A DNA stretch of 64,000 bases. Source: Erwinia billingiae Eb661. GTDB lineage: Bacteria; Pseudomonadota; Gammaproteobacteria; Enterobacterales; Enterobacteriaceae. How positions within the stretch are numbered: position 1 is the stretch's first letter; the number at the start of each line of letters is the position of its first letter. The translations under genes and the position numbers were made by a program. The stretch lies in the NCBI RefSeq assembly GCF_000196615.1, contig NC_014306.1, forward strand, positions 4,960,001 through 5,024,000, in the 5' to 3' direction. Below, piece by piece: positions 53,045-62,103 of the stretch. Under the pieces are notes generated by a model that searched no databases, was not told the origin of the DNA, and saw only the letters and a program-made list of their open reading frames with translations.

Positions 53045-53470
53045 TTGCAAAACGCTCGGGGTTTTAAGAAACGTTATTTGTTAATGCCGCTGGCTATATT
53101 GCTGGCTGGCGGCATTTTTTGGTTTTCCCACTTAACGCCTTTTTCGGAGAGCATTATTAAAAAAATCCCTCTCAGCAATCTGGCGGTGCTTTATGTCACG
53201 GAAGGTGATGCCGGTGCCACAACAGCCTGGTCCTATCGCTTCTATCTGTACGATGCGGCGAAAAGCGAGGGGGATTTTGCCGCCAGCATTAAGAAAGGAA
53301 CGAAGCCCTTTCTGATCACCTCGGACAAAGACACGGTGATTAATGTCGATAACGGCAACCTCTCCCTATCTGTCCATGGGAAGGTTTATTCTTATCACAG
53401 TAATGCCAGTTATCGACTCTCTTCAGGGGTCTATTCCGTTCCGGTTTATCTGCAAGCGTCGCCGTATTAA
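53045..53470 (+). CDS. Small unrecognised protein with one N-terminal membrane segment
   Basis: Not recognised. From a TTG start at 53045 (AGGG 7 nt upstream) the product is 141 residues: a basic N-terminus QNARGFKKRY, a hydrophobic segment LLMPLAILLAGGIFWF, then a soluble domain with alternating beta pattern (SNLAVLYVTEGDAGATTAWS, YRFYLYDAAKSEGDFAASIK). ATG 53084 is the only in-frame ATG alternative but would cut the basic segment. It probably sits in the inner membrane with a periplasmic domain. It is between yiaF and the mannitol operon and has no evident partner. Confidence 0.6.
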   Translation: MQNARGFKKRYLLMPLAILLAGGIFWFSHLTPFSESIIKKIPLSNLAVLYVTEGDAGATTAWSYRFYLYDAAKSEGDFAASIKKGTKPFLITSDKDTVINVDNGNLSLSVHGKVYSYHSNASYRLSSGVYSVPVYLQASPY

Positions 53471-53578
53471 TTGACCATGAATGGGGTTAAGCGACCGTAA
53501 TTTTATTACATCCCGCTAAGCCGTTGATTTCGAGCCGGGGGTAACTGTGATCGCACGCATTTTGCGCGGTAGATTTAT

Positions 53579-53594
53579 TGTGATCTGCATCACA
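53579..53594. promoter_or_regulatory. CRP site, perfect TGTGA-N6-TCACA
   Basis: TGTGATCTGCATCACA, the full symmetrical CRP consensus, in the mtlA upstream region. Confidence 0.85.
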
Positions 53595-53622
53595 CATCGT
53601 GCACAAAGGCTCATCACATATT

Positions 53623-53638
53623 CGTGACAAAAATCACA
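53623..53638. promoter_or_regulatory. CRP site in the mtlA upstream region
   Basis: CGTGACAAAAATCACA: one mismatch to TGTGA-N6-TCACA. Confidence 0.75.
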
Positions 53639-53695
53639 CAATTCAGCCTGATTTGCTTATTTATTGTTCGGCGTCTTTTTTTTACACTACATAAG

Positions 53696-53711
53696 TGTGA
53701 TGTGCATCACT
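53696..53711. promoter_or_regulatory. CRP site in the mtlA upstream region
   Basis: TGTGATGTGCATCACT: one mismatch to TGTGA-N6-TCACA. Confidence 0.78.
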
Positions 53712-53739
53712 AAAACACCCCCTCTACCCCACCCTACAT

Positions 53740-53755
53740 AGTGATATACATCACA
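53740..53755. promoter_or_regulatory. CRP site closest to mtlA
   Basis: AGTGATATACATCACA: one mismatch to TGTGA-N6-TCACA. Confidence 0.78.
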
Positions 53756-53902
53756 CTTTTTCTGCTTGCTACGCAGCGTCATATTCGCGTGTTAGAGTCC
53801 GCCTGCATACAGTGATAGAGACGGCTCCCCGCCGTAATCTCATAAACAAAAATCAACGCGCTCTCTTATTTGTCAGCGCGTACCAATAAGGGGTGTTTTT
53901 TT

Positions 53903-55834
53903 ATGTCCTCATCAGATATCAAGATCAAGGTCCAGAACTTTGGTCGCTTTCTGAGCAACATGGTGATGCCAAACATCGGGGCGTTTATCGCCTGGGGTAT
54001 CATCACCGCGCTGTTTATTCCTACCGGCTGGCTGCCAAATGAAACCATGGCCAAGCTGGTCGGCCCAATGATCACCTATCTGCTGCCGTTACTGATCGGC
54101 TACACCGGTGGTCGTCTGGTCGGTGGCGATCGTGGCGGCGTGGTGGGTGCTATCACCACCATGGGCGTGATCGTCGGTGCGGACATGCCAATGTTCCTCG
54201 GATCGATGATTGCTGGCCCGCTCGGCGGCTGGGCAATCAAGAAATTCGATGCGTTAGTCGACGGCAAAATCAAAAGCGGCTTCGAAATGCTGGTCAACAA
54301 CTTCTCTGCCGGTATCATCGGCATGCTGTTGGCGATCCTCGCGTTCCTGGCTATCGGCCCGTTGGTTGAAGGTTTGTCCCATATTCTCGCCGCTGGCGTG
54401 AACCTGATGGTGCAGAACAACCTGCTGCCATTAACCTCCATCTTTGTGGAACCGGCGAAAATCCTGTTCCTGAATAACGCCATTAACCACGGTATCTTCT
54501 CGCCACTGGGTATCCAGCAGGCCAGCGAAGCCGGTAAGTCGATCTTCTTCCTGATCGAAGCTAACCCAGGTCCGGGTATGGGCGTGCTGATGGCGTACAT
54601 GTTCTTTGGTCGTGGCAATGCTAAGCAGTCTGCGGGCGGCGCGGCAATCATCCACTTCCTCGGCGGTATCCACGAAATTTACTTCCCGTACGTGCTGATG
54701 AACCCGCGCCTGATTCTGGCGGTTATCCTCGGTGGTATGACCGGCGTGTTCACTCTGACCCTGCTGCACGGCGGTCTGGTGTCACCTGCCTCTCCGGGTT
54801 CCATCCTGGCGGTGCTGGCCATGACGCCAAAAGGGGCTTACTTCGCGAACATCGCCGCGATTGTTGCCGCCTTTGCCGTCTCCTTCGTGGTCTCCGCTAT
54901 CCTGCTGAAAACCAGCAAGGTGAAAGAAGAAGACGATATCGAAGCTGCAACCCGTCGTGTGAGCGAAATGAAAGCGCAGTCTAAAGGCCTGCCTGGCACC
55001 GCAACCACCTCGGCTGACGGCATGAACAGCGACCTGACCCACGTGCGCAAAATCATTGTTGCCTGTGACGCCGGGATGGGTTCAAGTGCGATGGGTGCGG
55101 GTGTATTGCGTAAGAAGGTGAACGATGCCGGACTGACCAATATCTCCGTGACCAACACCGCCATCAACAACCTGCCGGGCGATGTGGATCTGGTGATCAC
55201 CCACCGCGATCTGACCGAACGCGCCATGCGCCAGGCGCCGCACGCGCAGCACATTTCGCTGACCAACTTCCTCGACAGCGGCCTGTATACCGACCTGACC
55301 AGCCGTCTGGTGGATGCCAACCGCACCGCCGGTCATCGCGAGAAAGTCACCGCAACGCTGAGCGACAGCTATGACGAGAGCCAGGAACACCTGTTCAAAC
55401 TGAGCGCCCGCAATATCTTCCTCGGCAACCACGCCACCAATAAAGAGCAGGCCATCCGGTTTGCCGGTGAGCAGCTGGTGAGAGGCGGTTATGTTGAGCC
55501 AGAATATGTTCAGGCGATGCTGGATCGTGAGAAACTGACCCCAACTTACCTGGGTGAGTCCATCGCCGTGCCACACGGCACCATCGAAGCAAAAGACCGC
55601 GTGCTGCAAACCGGCATCGTGTTCTGCCAGTACCCGGAAGGCGTACGCTTTGGTGAAGATGAGGACGATATTGCCCGTCTGGTTATCGGCATCGCGGCCC
55701 GTAACAACGAGCATATCCAGGTGATTACCAGCCTGACCAACGCGCTGGATGATGAGTCGGTGATCCAACGACTGATCAACACCACCGACGTGCAGGAAGT
55801 GCTGGACCTGCTGTCAGGTAAACAGCCCGCTTAA
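53903..55834 (+). CDS. mtlA: Mannitol-specific PTS enzyme IICBA
   Basis: Imports mannitol with phosphorylation to mannitol-1-phosphate. The 643-residue product has an N-terminal IIC membrane domain ([20 protein letters not shown]), a IIB domain with phosphocysteine Cys388 in [16 protein letters not shown], and a C-terminal IIA domain with phospho-His558 in [20 protein letters not shown]. The start [11 protein letters not shown] matches E. coli MtlA, so ATG 53903 is used and not an in-frame ATG at 53870. First gene of mtlADR, under CRP control. Confidence 0.98.
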   Translation: MSSSDIKIKVQNFGRFLSNMVMPNIGAFIAWGIITALFIPTGWLPNETMAKLVGPMITYLLPLLIGYTGGRLVGGDRGGVVGAITTMGVIVGADMPMFLGSMIAGPLGGWAIKKFDALVDGKIKSGFEMLVNNFSAGIIGMLLAILAFLAIGPLVEGLSHILAAGVNLMVQNNLLPLTSIFVEPAKILFLNNAINHGIFSPLGIQQASEAGKSIFFLIEANPGPGMGVLMAYMFFGRGNAKQSAGGAAIIHFLGGIHEIYFPYVLMNPRLILAVILGGMTGVFTLTLLHGGLVSPASPGSILAVLAMTPKGAYFANIAAIVAAFAVSFVVSAILLKTSKVKEEDDIEAATRRVSEMKAQSKGLPGTATTSADGMNSDLTHVRKIIVACDAGMGSSAMGAGVLRKKVNDAGLTNISVTNTAINNLPGDVDLVITHRDLTERAMRQAPHAQHISLTNFLDSGLYTDLTSRLVDANRTAGHREKVTATLSDSYDESQEHLFKLSARNIFLGNHATNKEQAIRFAGEQLVRGGYVEPEYVQAMLDREKLTPTYLGESIAVPHGTIEAKDRVLQTGIVFCQYPEGVRFGEDEDDIARLVIGIAARNNEHIQVITSLTNALDDESVIQRLINTTDVQEVLDLLSGKQPA

Positions 55835-55865
55835 ACCGGGTTGCAGACAAGCATTACCTCCCAGG

Positions 55866-55890
55866 GCCGGGCATGCCCGGCTCTTTTTTT
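55866..55890 (+). terminator. Terminator-like hairpin between mtlA and mtlD
   Basis: GCCGGG and CCCGGC around CATG (55866-55881), followed by CTC-interrupted then continuous Ts up to 55890. It would attenuate mtlD relative to mtlA. Confidence 0.7.
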
Positions 55891-55935
55891 AGGGTCGGGT
55901 TTGTCCGGCCCCTGATCATTGATACGGGAAAAATT

Positions 55936-57084
55936 ATGAAAGCATTACATTTTGGCGCCGGAAATATTGGTCGCGGTTTTATTGGAAAATTACTGGCTGA
56001 TGCCGGGATTCAGCTGACGTTTGCCGACGTTAACCAGGTGGTTCTGGATGCGCTGAATGCCCGTCATGAGTACCCGGTTCATGTGGTTGGCGAGCAGGCT
56101 CAGGTCGAGATCGTCAAAGGCGTGAATGCGGTTAACAGCACCAGCGATGACATCATCCCACTGATCGCTGAGGTTGATATCGTTACCACGGCGGTTGGCC
56201 CGCAGATCCTCGAACGCATCGCCGGTGGCATTGCGAAAGGTCTGGCAAAACGCAGTGATAACGGTAATACCCGCCCGTTAAACATTATCGCCTGTGAGAA
56301 CATGGTGCGCGGCACTACCCAGCTGAAAGGCCACGTGATGAAGGCGCTGCCAGAGCAGTATCACGCCTTTGTTGACGCGCACGTGGGCTTCGTCGATTCC
56401 GCCGTGGACCGCATCGTGCCACCGTCTGAAGCCGGCACCACCGATCCGCTGGAAGTGACCGTTGAGACCTTTAGCGAATGGATTGTGGATAAAACCCAGT
56501 TCAAAGGCGATCTACCCGCCATTCCGGGCATGGAGCTGACCGATAATCTGATGGCCTTTGTGGAGCGCAAGCTGTTCACGCTGAATACCGGACATGCCAT
56601 CACTGCATATCTTGGCCAGCTGGCCGGGCACCAGACCATCCGCGATGCGATCCTCGATGAGAAGGTGCGTGCCGTGGTGAAAGGTGCGATGGAAGAGAGC
56701 GGCGCGGTGCTGATCAAGCGTTATGATTTCGATGCTGAAAAGCATGCTGCCTATATCCAGAAAATTCTCGGCCGCTTTGAAAATCCGTATCTGAAAGATG
56801 ACGTCGAGCGCGTTGGACGCCAGCCGCTGCGTAAGCTTAGCGCGGGCGATCGCCTGATTAAACCCACGCTGGGCACGCTGGAGTACGGCCTGCCGCACGC
56901 CAACCTGGTGACCGGCATTGCCGCCGCGATGCATTATCGCAGCGATCAGGATCCGCAGGCTCAGGAGCTGGTCGGGCTGCTGAACAGCAAAGGCGTTAAG
57001 GCGACGCTGGCGCAGGTATCAGGCCTTGAGGAAAACAGCGACGTGGTTGCTGATGTGGTGAAGGCCTTTGATGCCATGGCGTAA
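55936..57084 (+). CDS. mtlD: Mannitol-1-phosphate 5-dehydrogenase
   Basis: NAD-dependent oxidation of mannitol-1-phosphate to fructose-6-phosphate. The 382 residues equal the E. coli length. [20 protein letters not shown] is the nucleotide-binding N-terminus; [32 protein letters not shown] and [20 protein letters not shown] (the catalytic Lys-N-H region of polyol dehydrogenases) follow. ATG 55936 matches the conserved N-terminus. It lies between mtlA and mtlR. Confidence 0.98.
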   Translation: MKALHFGAGNIGRGFIGKLLADAGIQLTFADVNQVVLDALNARHEYPVHVVGEQAQVEIVKGVNAVNSTSDDIIPLIAEVDIVTTAVGPQILERIAGGIAKGLAKRSDNGNTRPLNIIACENMVRGTTQLKGHVMKALPEQYHAFVDAHVGFVDSAVDRIVPPSEAGTTDPLEVTVETFSEWIVDKTQFKGDLPAIPGMELTDNLMAFVERKLFTLNTGHAITAYLGQLAGHQTIRDAILDEKVRAVVKGAMEESGAVLIKRYDFDAEKHAAYIQKILGRFENPYLKDDVERVGRQPLRKLSAGDRLIKPTLGTLEYGLPHANLVTGIAAAMHYRSDQDPQAQELVGLLNSKGVKATLAQVSGLEENSDVVADVVKAFDAMA

Positions 57085-57149
57085 CGCCCACTTCAACGGA
57101 TGAACGGACAGGGCACACGCGTGCCCTTAAAGGCGGCCCTCGCCTGGTG

Positions 57150-57695
57150 ATGAACGATATGCAGGCTCTCATGGAAAAACCACAGGCTTTTGAGAATCGG
57201 GTGCTTGAACGCCTGAACACCGGACGAACGGTCAGAAGCTTTCTGATCGCGGCGGTTGAGCTGCTGGCGGAGGCGGTGAACCTGTTGGTGATCCAGGTGT
57301 TTCGCAAGGATGACTACGCGGTGAAGTATGCGGTAGAACCGCTGTTACTGGGTGATGGCCCGCTGGGCGAACTGTCCGTGCGGCTGAAACTGATTTACGG
57401 TCTCGGCGTGATCAGCCGGAGCGAGTATGAAGATGCCGAACTGCTGATGGCGCTGCGTGAAGCGCTGAACGATGATGGCACCGAGTACCGTTTTACCGAT
57501 GATGAGCTGTTAGGCCCGTTTGGCGAACTGCATTGCGTGACGGCATTTCCGCCGCGCCCTGACCTCTCCAGCGATGATGCCGAGCTGCGCGCCATGCTGC
57601 AGCAACGCTATCAGCAGGTGGTCAGATCGACGATGGTGCTTTCTCTGACCGAACTGATTTCGCGCATCAGCCTGAAGCAAGCGTTCAAAAAGTAA
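57150..57695 (+). CDS. mtlR: Mannitol operon repressor MtlR
   Basis: 181-residue MtlR-family protein: AFENRVLERLNTGRTVRSFL IAAVELLAEAVNLLVIQVFR KDDYAVKYAVEPLLLGDGPL (continuous) and MVLSLTELISRISLKQAFKK at the end are nearly as in E. coli. It lacks a classical DNA-binding motif; in E. coli it represses mtl expression, probably with a partner such as HPr. The exact start is uncertain, since GTG 57147 and ATG 57150 are adjacent. Confidence 0.93.
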   Translation: MNDMQALMEKPQAFENRVLERLNTGRTVRSFLIAAVELLAEAVNLLVIQVFRKDDYAVKYAVEPLLLGDGPLGELSVRLKLIYGLGVISRSEYEDAELLMALREALNDDGTEYRFTDDELLGPFGELHCVTAFPPRPDLSSDDAELRAMLQQRYQQVVRSTMVLSLTELISRISLKQAFKK

Positions 57696-57766
57696 CGCGT
57701 CACCTTTCCCTCTTGCCGTCGCATTGTGTATCCTTGCGGCAATGAATCACTTCACGGTTAATGACA

Positions 57767-58129
57767 ATGAAAGAAGAAGTCCAGGCAGAAATCAGGATCC
57801 TCAGCGATAAGCTGGATGCCCTGAACTACAAAGAGCAGCCACTGCTGGCGTCCGGCGACACGGAAAAGCTCGGCGAACTGCTGAAAGAGAAAGACAAGCT
57901 GATCGAAGAGCTGGAGCGTCTGCGTGGCGTCCGCGAGCAGAAGCTGAGTGCGGAAGCGCAGAAGCTGAAAGATATGCCGTTCAGCCGTGCCATCACCAAG
58001 AAAGAGCAGGCCAATATGGGCGCGTTCAAAAAGAGCGTTCGTGGCCTGGTTGTGGTGCATCCGATGACCGCATTAGGTCGTGAGATGGGCCTGCAGGAGA
58101 TGACCGGCTTCGCGAAAACCGCTTTCTAA
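57767..58129 (+). CDS. yibL: YibL, ribosome-associated DUF2810 protein
   Basis: 120-residue small protein matching E. coli YibL, which co-purifies with ribosomes. The first half is a charged coiled-coil-like helix ([20 protein letters not shown]); the second half [51 protein letters not shown] (continuous) is nearly identical to YibL. I use ATG 57767 (MKEEVQ), as in E. coli; ATG 57761 is two codons earlier. It is downstream of mtlR, as in E. coli. Confidence 0.95.
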   Translation: MKEEVQAEIRILSDKLDALNYKEQPLLASGDTEKLGELLKEKDKLIEELERLRGVREQKLSAEAQKLKDMPFSRAITKKEQANMGAFKKSVRGLVVVHPMTALGREMGLQEMTGFAKTAF

Positions 58130-58145
58130 TCGCGCTTTCGCCGAT

Positions 58146-58173
58146 AAAAATGCCCGCAATTGCGGGCATTTTT
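58146..58173. terminator. Bidirectional terminator between yibL and the sugar-binding-protein gene
   Basis: AAAAATGCCCGCA pairs with TGCGGGCATTTTT around a minimal AT loop; it has T-runs on both strands for the two convergent genes. Confidence 0.9.
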
Positions 58174-58189
58174 CATTTCGGGATCCGGC

Positions 58190-59257
58190 TTATTTTTTGG
58201 CGTATTTCGCCTGCAGCGTGGCGAACCACGGCGCGACGAAGTCAGTCGATTCGCCCCAGCCTGGGATGATTTTGTTCAGCGTCGACACGTTGACCGCGCC
58301 AGACTGTGCCGCCAGCTGCGCCTGAGAGATCGCCGCCGCCTTAAACTGGTAGGTCGCTGGCGTGGTTTCGCCGCCAATTTTGTTGGCCACCAGACGCATA
58401 TTTGTTGCACCAATCAGCTTGCTGTCGACCGCCACCGTTTGCTTCCACGGGCTGTCTTTCTGGTGCATCAACTGCAGATCCTGGTTGGAGACATCGATGC
58501 TGTACAGTTTGATCTCGGTACGGCCATTCTCCTGCAAGGCTTTATAGGCGCCCTGCGCGAACGCATCCCATGAACCCCAAATCGCATCGATTTTGCCTTT
58601 CGGGTATTTCGCCAGAATGGCGCCAATTTTGTTGGCGGTATCGCCCTGCACGTCGGAAGAAACCGCACCGATTGATTCCAGCTGATGCAGACCTGGATTG
58701 GCCTTCAGCACTTTCTCATACACCACCTGACGACGTTCCATCGCCGGGAAGCCCGCCACCCACAGCTTGACGATATTGGCCTTGCCGTTGGTGTCTTTGA
58801 TCAGCTGGTCCAGCGACAGCTGCGCCAGCGACGCATCGTCCTGCGCGGTGACCGTCACGCCTGCAATCGGCTGGTTCACCGGCGTATCAAATACCGAGAC
58901 CTTGATGCCGGCATCGGTAATGCGCTTCACCAGCGCCGTGGAGTACGGGTCTTTACCGTGCGACAGGATGATGCCGTCATACTTCTGGCTGATCGCCTGA
59001 TTAACGAAGTCCTGGAAACGCGCGTCGTCGCCGTTGCTGAGGAAGGTGCTGACCTTAAAGCCCAGCTTGCGGCCTTCCTGAATGGCACCGGCAACGAACT
59101 GCGTGGTGTTGTCATCCGAACCGAGGTTACGGATCACCGCGATACGGATCGGGCCGTCGTGATTAGCGATAGCGGCAGGCACCGCAGCCGTGTCAGCAAA
59201 GGCAGGTACGGCGATCAGCAGGCTCAACGCCAGCAACGATGTAGTCAGTTTTTTCAT
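58190..59257 (-). CDS. Periplasmic sugar-binding protein (ribose-type ABC importer)
   Basis: 355-residue family Peripla_BP_4 protein with signal peptide MKKLTTSLLALSLLIAVPAF ADT (continuous). Typical blocks are PIRIAVIRNLGSDDNTTQFV, GIILSHGKDPYSTALVKRIT, PVNQPIAGVTVTAQDDASLA and IDAIWGSWDAFAQGAYKALQ. The ligand, perhaps a pentose, polyol or modified sugar, cannot be told. It is the last of three genes, an order (ATPase, permease, binding protein) reversed from many such operons. Confidence 0.88.
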   Translation of the reverse strand: MKKLTTSLLALSLLIAVPAFADTAAVPAAIANHDGPIRIAVIRNLGSDDNTTQFVAGAIQEGRKLGFKVSTFLSNGDDARFQDFVNQAISQKYDGIILSHGKDPYSTALVKRITDAGIKVSVFDTPVNQPIAGVTVTAQDDASLAQLSLDQLIKDTNGKANIVKLWVAGFPAMERRQVVYEKVLKANPGLHQLESIGAVSSDVQGDTANKIGAILAKYPKGKIDAIWGSWDAFAQGAYKALQENGRTEIKLYSIDVSNQDLQLMHQKDSPWKQTVAVDSKLIGATNMRLVANKIGGETTPATYQFKAAAISQAQLAAQSGAVNVSTLNKIIPGWGESTDFVAPWFATLQAKYAKK

Positions 59258-59290
59258 TATTATGTTTACCCTGTCTGAAGAAGTAAGCGC

Positions 59291-60289
59291 CTAGCGGCGC
59301 TGGATGTACGTAATGGCCAGTGCGATAGCCAGCACCAGGCCTTTGATGATATCCATCGCGTAATACGGCACCGAGAGCATCACCAGTCCGTTCTGTAACA
59401 CGCCAAGGATGATGGCACCCACCAGCGTTCCCAGCGCGTTTGGCTTGCCGGAGCCCGCCAGAGAAAAACCGATCCAGGCCGCCGCCACGGCGTCCATCAG
59501 ATAGCCGCCACCGGCATTGACCTGCGAAGAACCGATACGGGACGCCAGCAAAATCCCGCCCAGTCCCGCCAGCAGTGAAGCAATGACGTAGGCCAGCACC
59601 CGGTAGCGGTTGGTGCGGATCCCGGACAGACGCGCCGCCTCAGGATTGCCGCCAATCGCATACATACGGCGACCGTGTTTGGTGAGCGAAAGGCCCAGCT
59701 GCGCAACGACCGTCACCACCAGCATGATGATCACGATGGTCGGCACCTGCCCCAGCAGCGAGAAGTTGGCCGGGATGGTCCCTTCCGCCATATCGCCGCT
59801 CGGCATCACCATATTTTCGGTAATCGAGCCGCCGAAGCTGTAGGTCATCGCCACGCCCTGCACCACAAACAGGCTGGCTAATGTCGCCAACATGTCGGGA
59901 ATGCGCAGGATCACGATGAGAAAGGCGTTGAACAGCCCAACCAGCGTGCACAGCAGCAGGGTGATGACGATGGCTTCCGTCGAGCCGTAGCCGTACCAGA
60001 CGAACAGTGAGATCACCAGGGAGTTGGCCAGCGAGGCGGTCGAGCCCACCGAGAGGTCGAATCCGCCGATGGTCAGGGAAATCGACACCCCAATCGCAAT
60101 CACCGTGACGATGGCGATAGAGCGCAGGATATTGATGATGTTAGTGGGTTCAAGGAAGCTGTCTGACGCCAGGCCAAAGGCGGCGATCAGCGCGACCACC
60201 GTCAGCAACATTCCCCATTTATAGAGAAATTCAAACAGTTGGTGGCGCACAGAGGGCGCAGCCTTCAGGGAAATATCTTTGCTGCTCAC
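59291..60289 (-). CDS. Sugar ABC transporter permease (RbsC-like)
   Basis: 332-residue BPD_transp_2 permease with 8-10 membrane segments. Signature stretches are IGVSISLTIGGFDLSVGSTA, the loop YAIGGNPEAARLSGIRTNRY and AWIGFSLAGSGKPNALGTLV. Its start overlaps the ATPase stop by 4 bp, so translation is coupled. The binding-protein gene follows after 33 bp. Confidence 0.92.
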   Translation of the reverse strand: MSSKDISLKAAPSVRHQLFEFLYKWGMLLTVVALIAAFGLASDSFLEPTNIINILRSIAIVTVIAIGVSISLTIGGFDLSVGSTASLANSLVISLFVWYGYGSTEAIVITLLLCTLVGLFNAFLIVILRIPDMLATLASLFVVQGVAMTYSFGGSITENMVMPSGDMAEGTIPANFSLLGQVPTIVIIMLVVTVVAQLGLSLTKHGRRMYAIGGNPEAARLSGIRTNRYRVLAYVIASLLAGLGGILLASRIGSSQVNAGGGYLMDAVAAAWIGFSLAGSGKPNALGTLVGAIILGVLQNGLVMLSVPYYAMDIIKGLVLAIALAITYIQRR

Positions 60290-61791
60290 GCAGGCGTTCC
60301 TCCGGTGGAATAAAGTAAAAGCGTTTCTTCATCAACGTCACTGGCATCCATTTCTGCCACGATACGCCCGTCCCAGAGCACGCAAATGCGATCGCATAAG
60401 CCCACCAGTTCGGCGAATTCGCCGGAGGCATAAATCACCCCTTTTCCCTGGCGGGCCAGACCATCAATCAGTTCGAACAGGTCGGTTTTGGCTTTGATAT
60501 CGACGCCTTTGGTCGGCTCATCAAAAATCAGCACGTCTGCGTCGTTGCGCAGCCATTTGCCGATCGCCACTTTCTGCTGGTTGCCGCCCGACAGGCGACG
60601 CAGCGTTTGTTGTGGGCCGGTGGTGCGCACGCCCAGCTTGTTGATCACCTCTTCGGCCCATTGCCAGGCCTGACGGTGACCAAACAGACTCCAGCGTGAG
60701 AAGCTGTTATCTGCGGTGACGCTGAGGTTCATCGCCACCGACTCATCAATAAAAATGCCTTCTTTGCGGCGCTCTTCCGGGATCAGCGCCATACGGTTGT
60801 CGACCGCGGCGTGCGGGGAAGAGGGTTTCCACGGCTTGCCGTGCAGCTCACCCTTCTCCACGCGGCTATTACTGGCACCAAACAGCGCCTTGCACAGTTC
60901 GGTTTTCCCCGCGCCGGCCAGTCCGGCAAGGCCGAGGATTTCGCCTTTGCGCAGCGTCAGCGAGATATCCTGCAGCAGGGCATCGTCATGCAGGCCGTCA
61001 ACCTTCAGCAGGATCTCATTACTGAACGGCGGTCGGCGCGGCGGGTAAATGTCGTCCAGCTGATGCCCGAGCATCTTCTCGACAATCTGCTCGCCATCCA
61101 GCTGGGCCATCGGGCAGGTTTCAATCAAGCGGCCATCGCGCAGCACGGTCAGTTGATCGCAAATGGCGCGCAGCTCGTGGATGCGGTGGGAGATAAACAC
61201 CACGCCGATGCCGTTGCTTTTCAGCCGGCGTACGACGGCGAATAAGCGCTCGCTTTCGTTTTGATCCAGCGGCGCCGTGGGCTCATCGAGGATCAGAAAA
61301 CGGCAGTGGTGGGAAAGCGCGCGGGCCAGCAGAATTTGCTGCTTCTCGGCCAGCGTGCATTGATCGATGCGGCGACGGACGTCCAGCGAGACGTCAAGCT
61401 GCGCCAGCAACGCGCGCGCCTGTTTGCGCACTTCGCCCCAGTGGTAGACCTGTCCGCCTTCGGCCAGGCGATCCAGCATGATGTTTTCCGCCACGCTGAG
61501 CGTCGGCACCAGCGCCACATCCACTTCCTGCTGCACCAGATGAATACCCAGCTGCTTGGCATCACGCGGAGAACGGATGCTGACCGGCTGGCCATCGAGC
61601 AGGATGTCACCGCTGTAGTGATCGTAAGCGCCTGACAGTACTGCCATCAGCGTCGACTTCCCGGCCCCGTTTGCCCCGGTCAGCGCATGCACCGAGTGGC
61701 CTTCAAGGCTGAAATCAACGCCATTCAGGGCTGTAAAACCGCCAAAAGCGATGGAGATTTGACGCATTTCAAGGCGATTTACCACAGTCAT
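60286..61791 (-). CDS. Sugar ABC transporter ATPase with two nucleotide-binding domains (RbsA-like)
   Basis: 501-residue double ATPase. Domain 1 has Walker A GANGAGKST and Walker B FLILDEPTAPLD with a degenerate signature CTLAEKQQILLARAL; domain 2 has GLAGAGKTE, the strong signature LSGGNQQKVAIGKWL and VLIFDEPTKGVD. This asymmetry is usual for RbsA/MglA proteins. I take ATG 61791 with GAGAG upstream; a TTG at 61797 is also in frame. First gene of the three-gene importer operon. No kinase or isomerase gene is linked, so the substrate is open. Confidence 0.92.
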   Translation of the reverse strand: MTVVNRLEMRQISIAFGGFTALNGVDFSLEGHSVHALTGANGAGKSTLMAVLSGAYDHYSGDILLDGQPVSIRSPRDAKQLGIHLVQQEVDVALVPTLSVAENIMLDRLAEGGQVYHWGEVRKQARALLAQLDVSLDVRRRIDQCTLAEKQQILLARALSHHCRFLILDEPTAPLDQNESERLFAVVRRLKSNGIGVVFISHRIHELRAICDQLTVLRDGRLIETCPMAQLDGEQIVEKMLGHQLDDIYPPRRPPFSNEILLKVDGLHDDALLQDISLTLRKGEILGLAGLAGAGKTELCKALFGASNSRVEKGELHGKPWKPSSPHAAVDNRMALIPEERRKEGIFIDESVAMNLSVTADNSFSRWSLFGHRQAWQWAEEVINKLGVRTTGPQQTLRRLSGGNQQKVAIGKWLRNDADVLIFDEPTKGVDIKAKTDLFELIDGLARQGKGVIYASGEFAELVGLCDRICVLWDGRIVAEMDASDVDEETLLLYSTGGTPA

Positions 61792-62103
61792 GAACAATAA
61801 CTCTCTGGCAGGTGAACAAAACAGGTTGCCGCATTTTTTATTGGATTGTTACGGCTGGCAACGAACGAAAGCGCATAAGCTAACACAAAACGTTATTAGC
61901 CATCCAGACATCCAGCCATATAAGCGGTTAAAACCAGTGAGACAGCGGTATCCAGCATAATCCGGGGGGATAATGACAACAGGCAGCATTTCACTCGGCG
62001 TGGAACCCACCGACCGCGAAGATCAAGGGGCATAAAAAAACCGTCATTACTGACGGCTTATTTTGCGGGCCACTTACCGCCCCCAAAGGGGCGGCCATCG
62101 TTG
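61792..62103. promoter_or_regulatory. Region between chemoreceptor gene and sugar importer operon
   Basis: 312 bp with no gene. It carries the terminator of the chemoreceptor gene at 62034-62058 and must hold the importer promoter. A short direct repeat of CATCCAG is seen around 61900-61916 (CCATCCAGACATCCAGCC), which may be a regulator half-site; I can say no more. Confidence 0.4.
62034..62058 (-). terminator. Rho-independent terminator of the chemoreceptor gene
   Basis: On the minus strand CCGTCA, loop GTAA, TGACGG, then a run of seven Ts. Confidence 0.85.

Larger units (their letters stand above)
53471..53902 (+). promoter_or_regulatory. mtl promoter region with an array of CRP sites
   Basis: 432 bp before mtlA. 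Sites fitting TGTGA-N6-TCACA lie at 53579-53594 (perfect), 53623-53638 (CGTGA arm), 53696-53711 (TCACT arm) and 53740-53755 (AGTGA arm); a weaker TGTGA half-site is at 53546-53550. E. coli mtlA also has several CRP sites in tandem. The -10 region probably lies near 53790-53810, but I could not fix it. Confidence 0.8.

Noticed and set aside
61006..61635. Plus-strand frames opposite the sugar ATPase gene
   Set aside because: Shadows of the RbsA-like gene; no motif or ribosome site.
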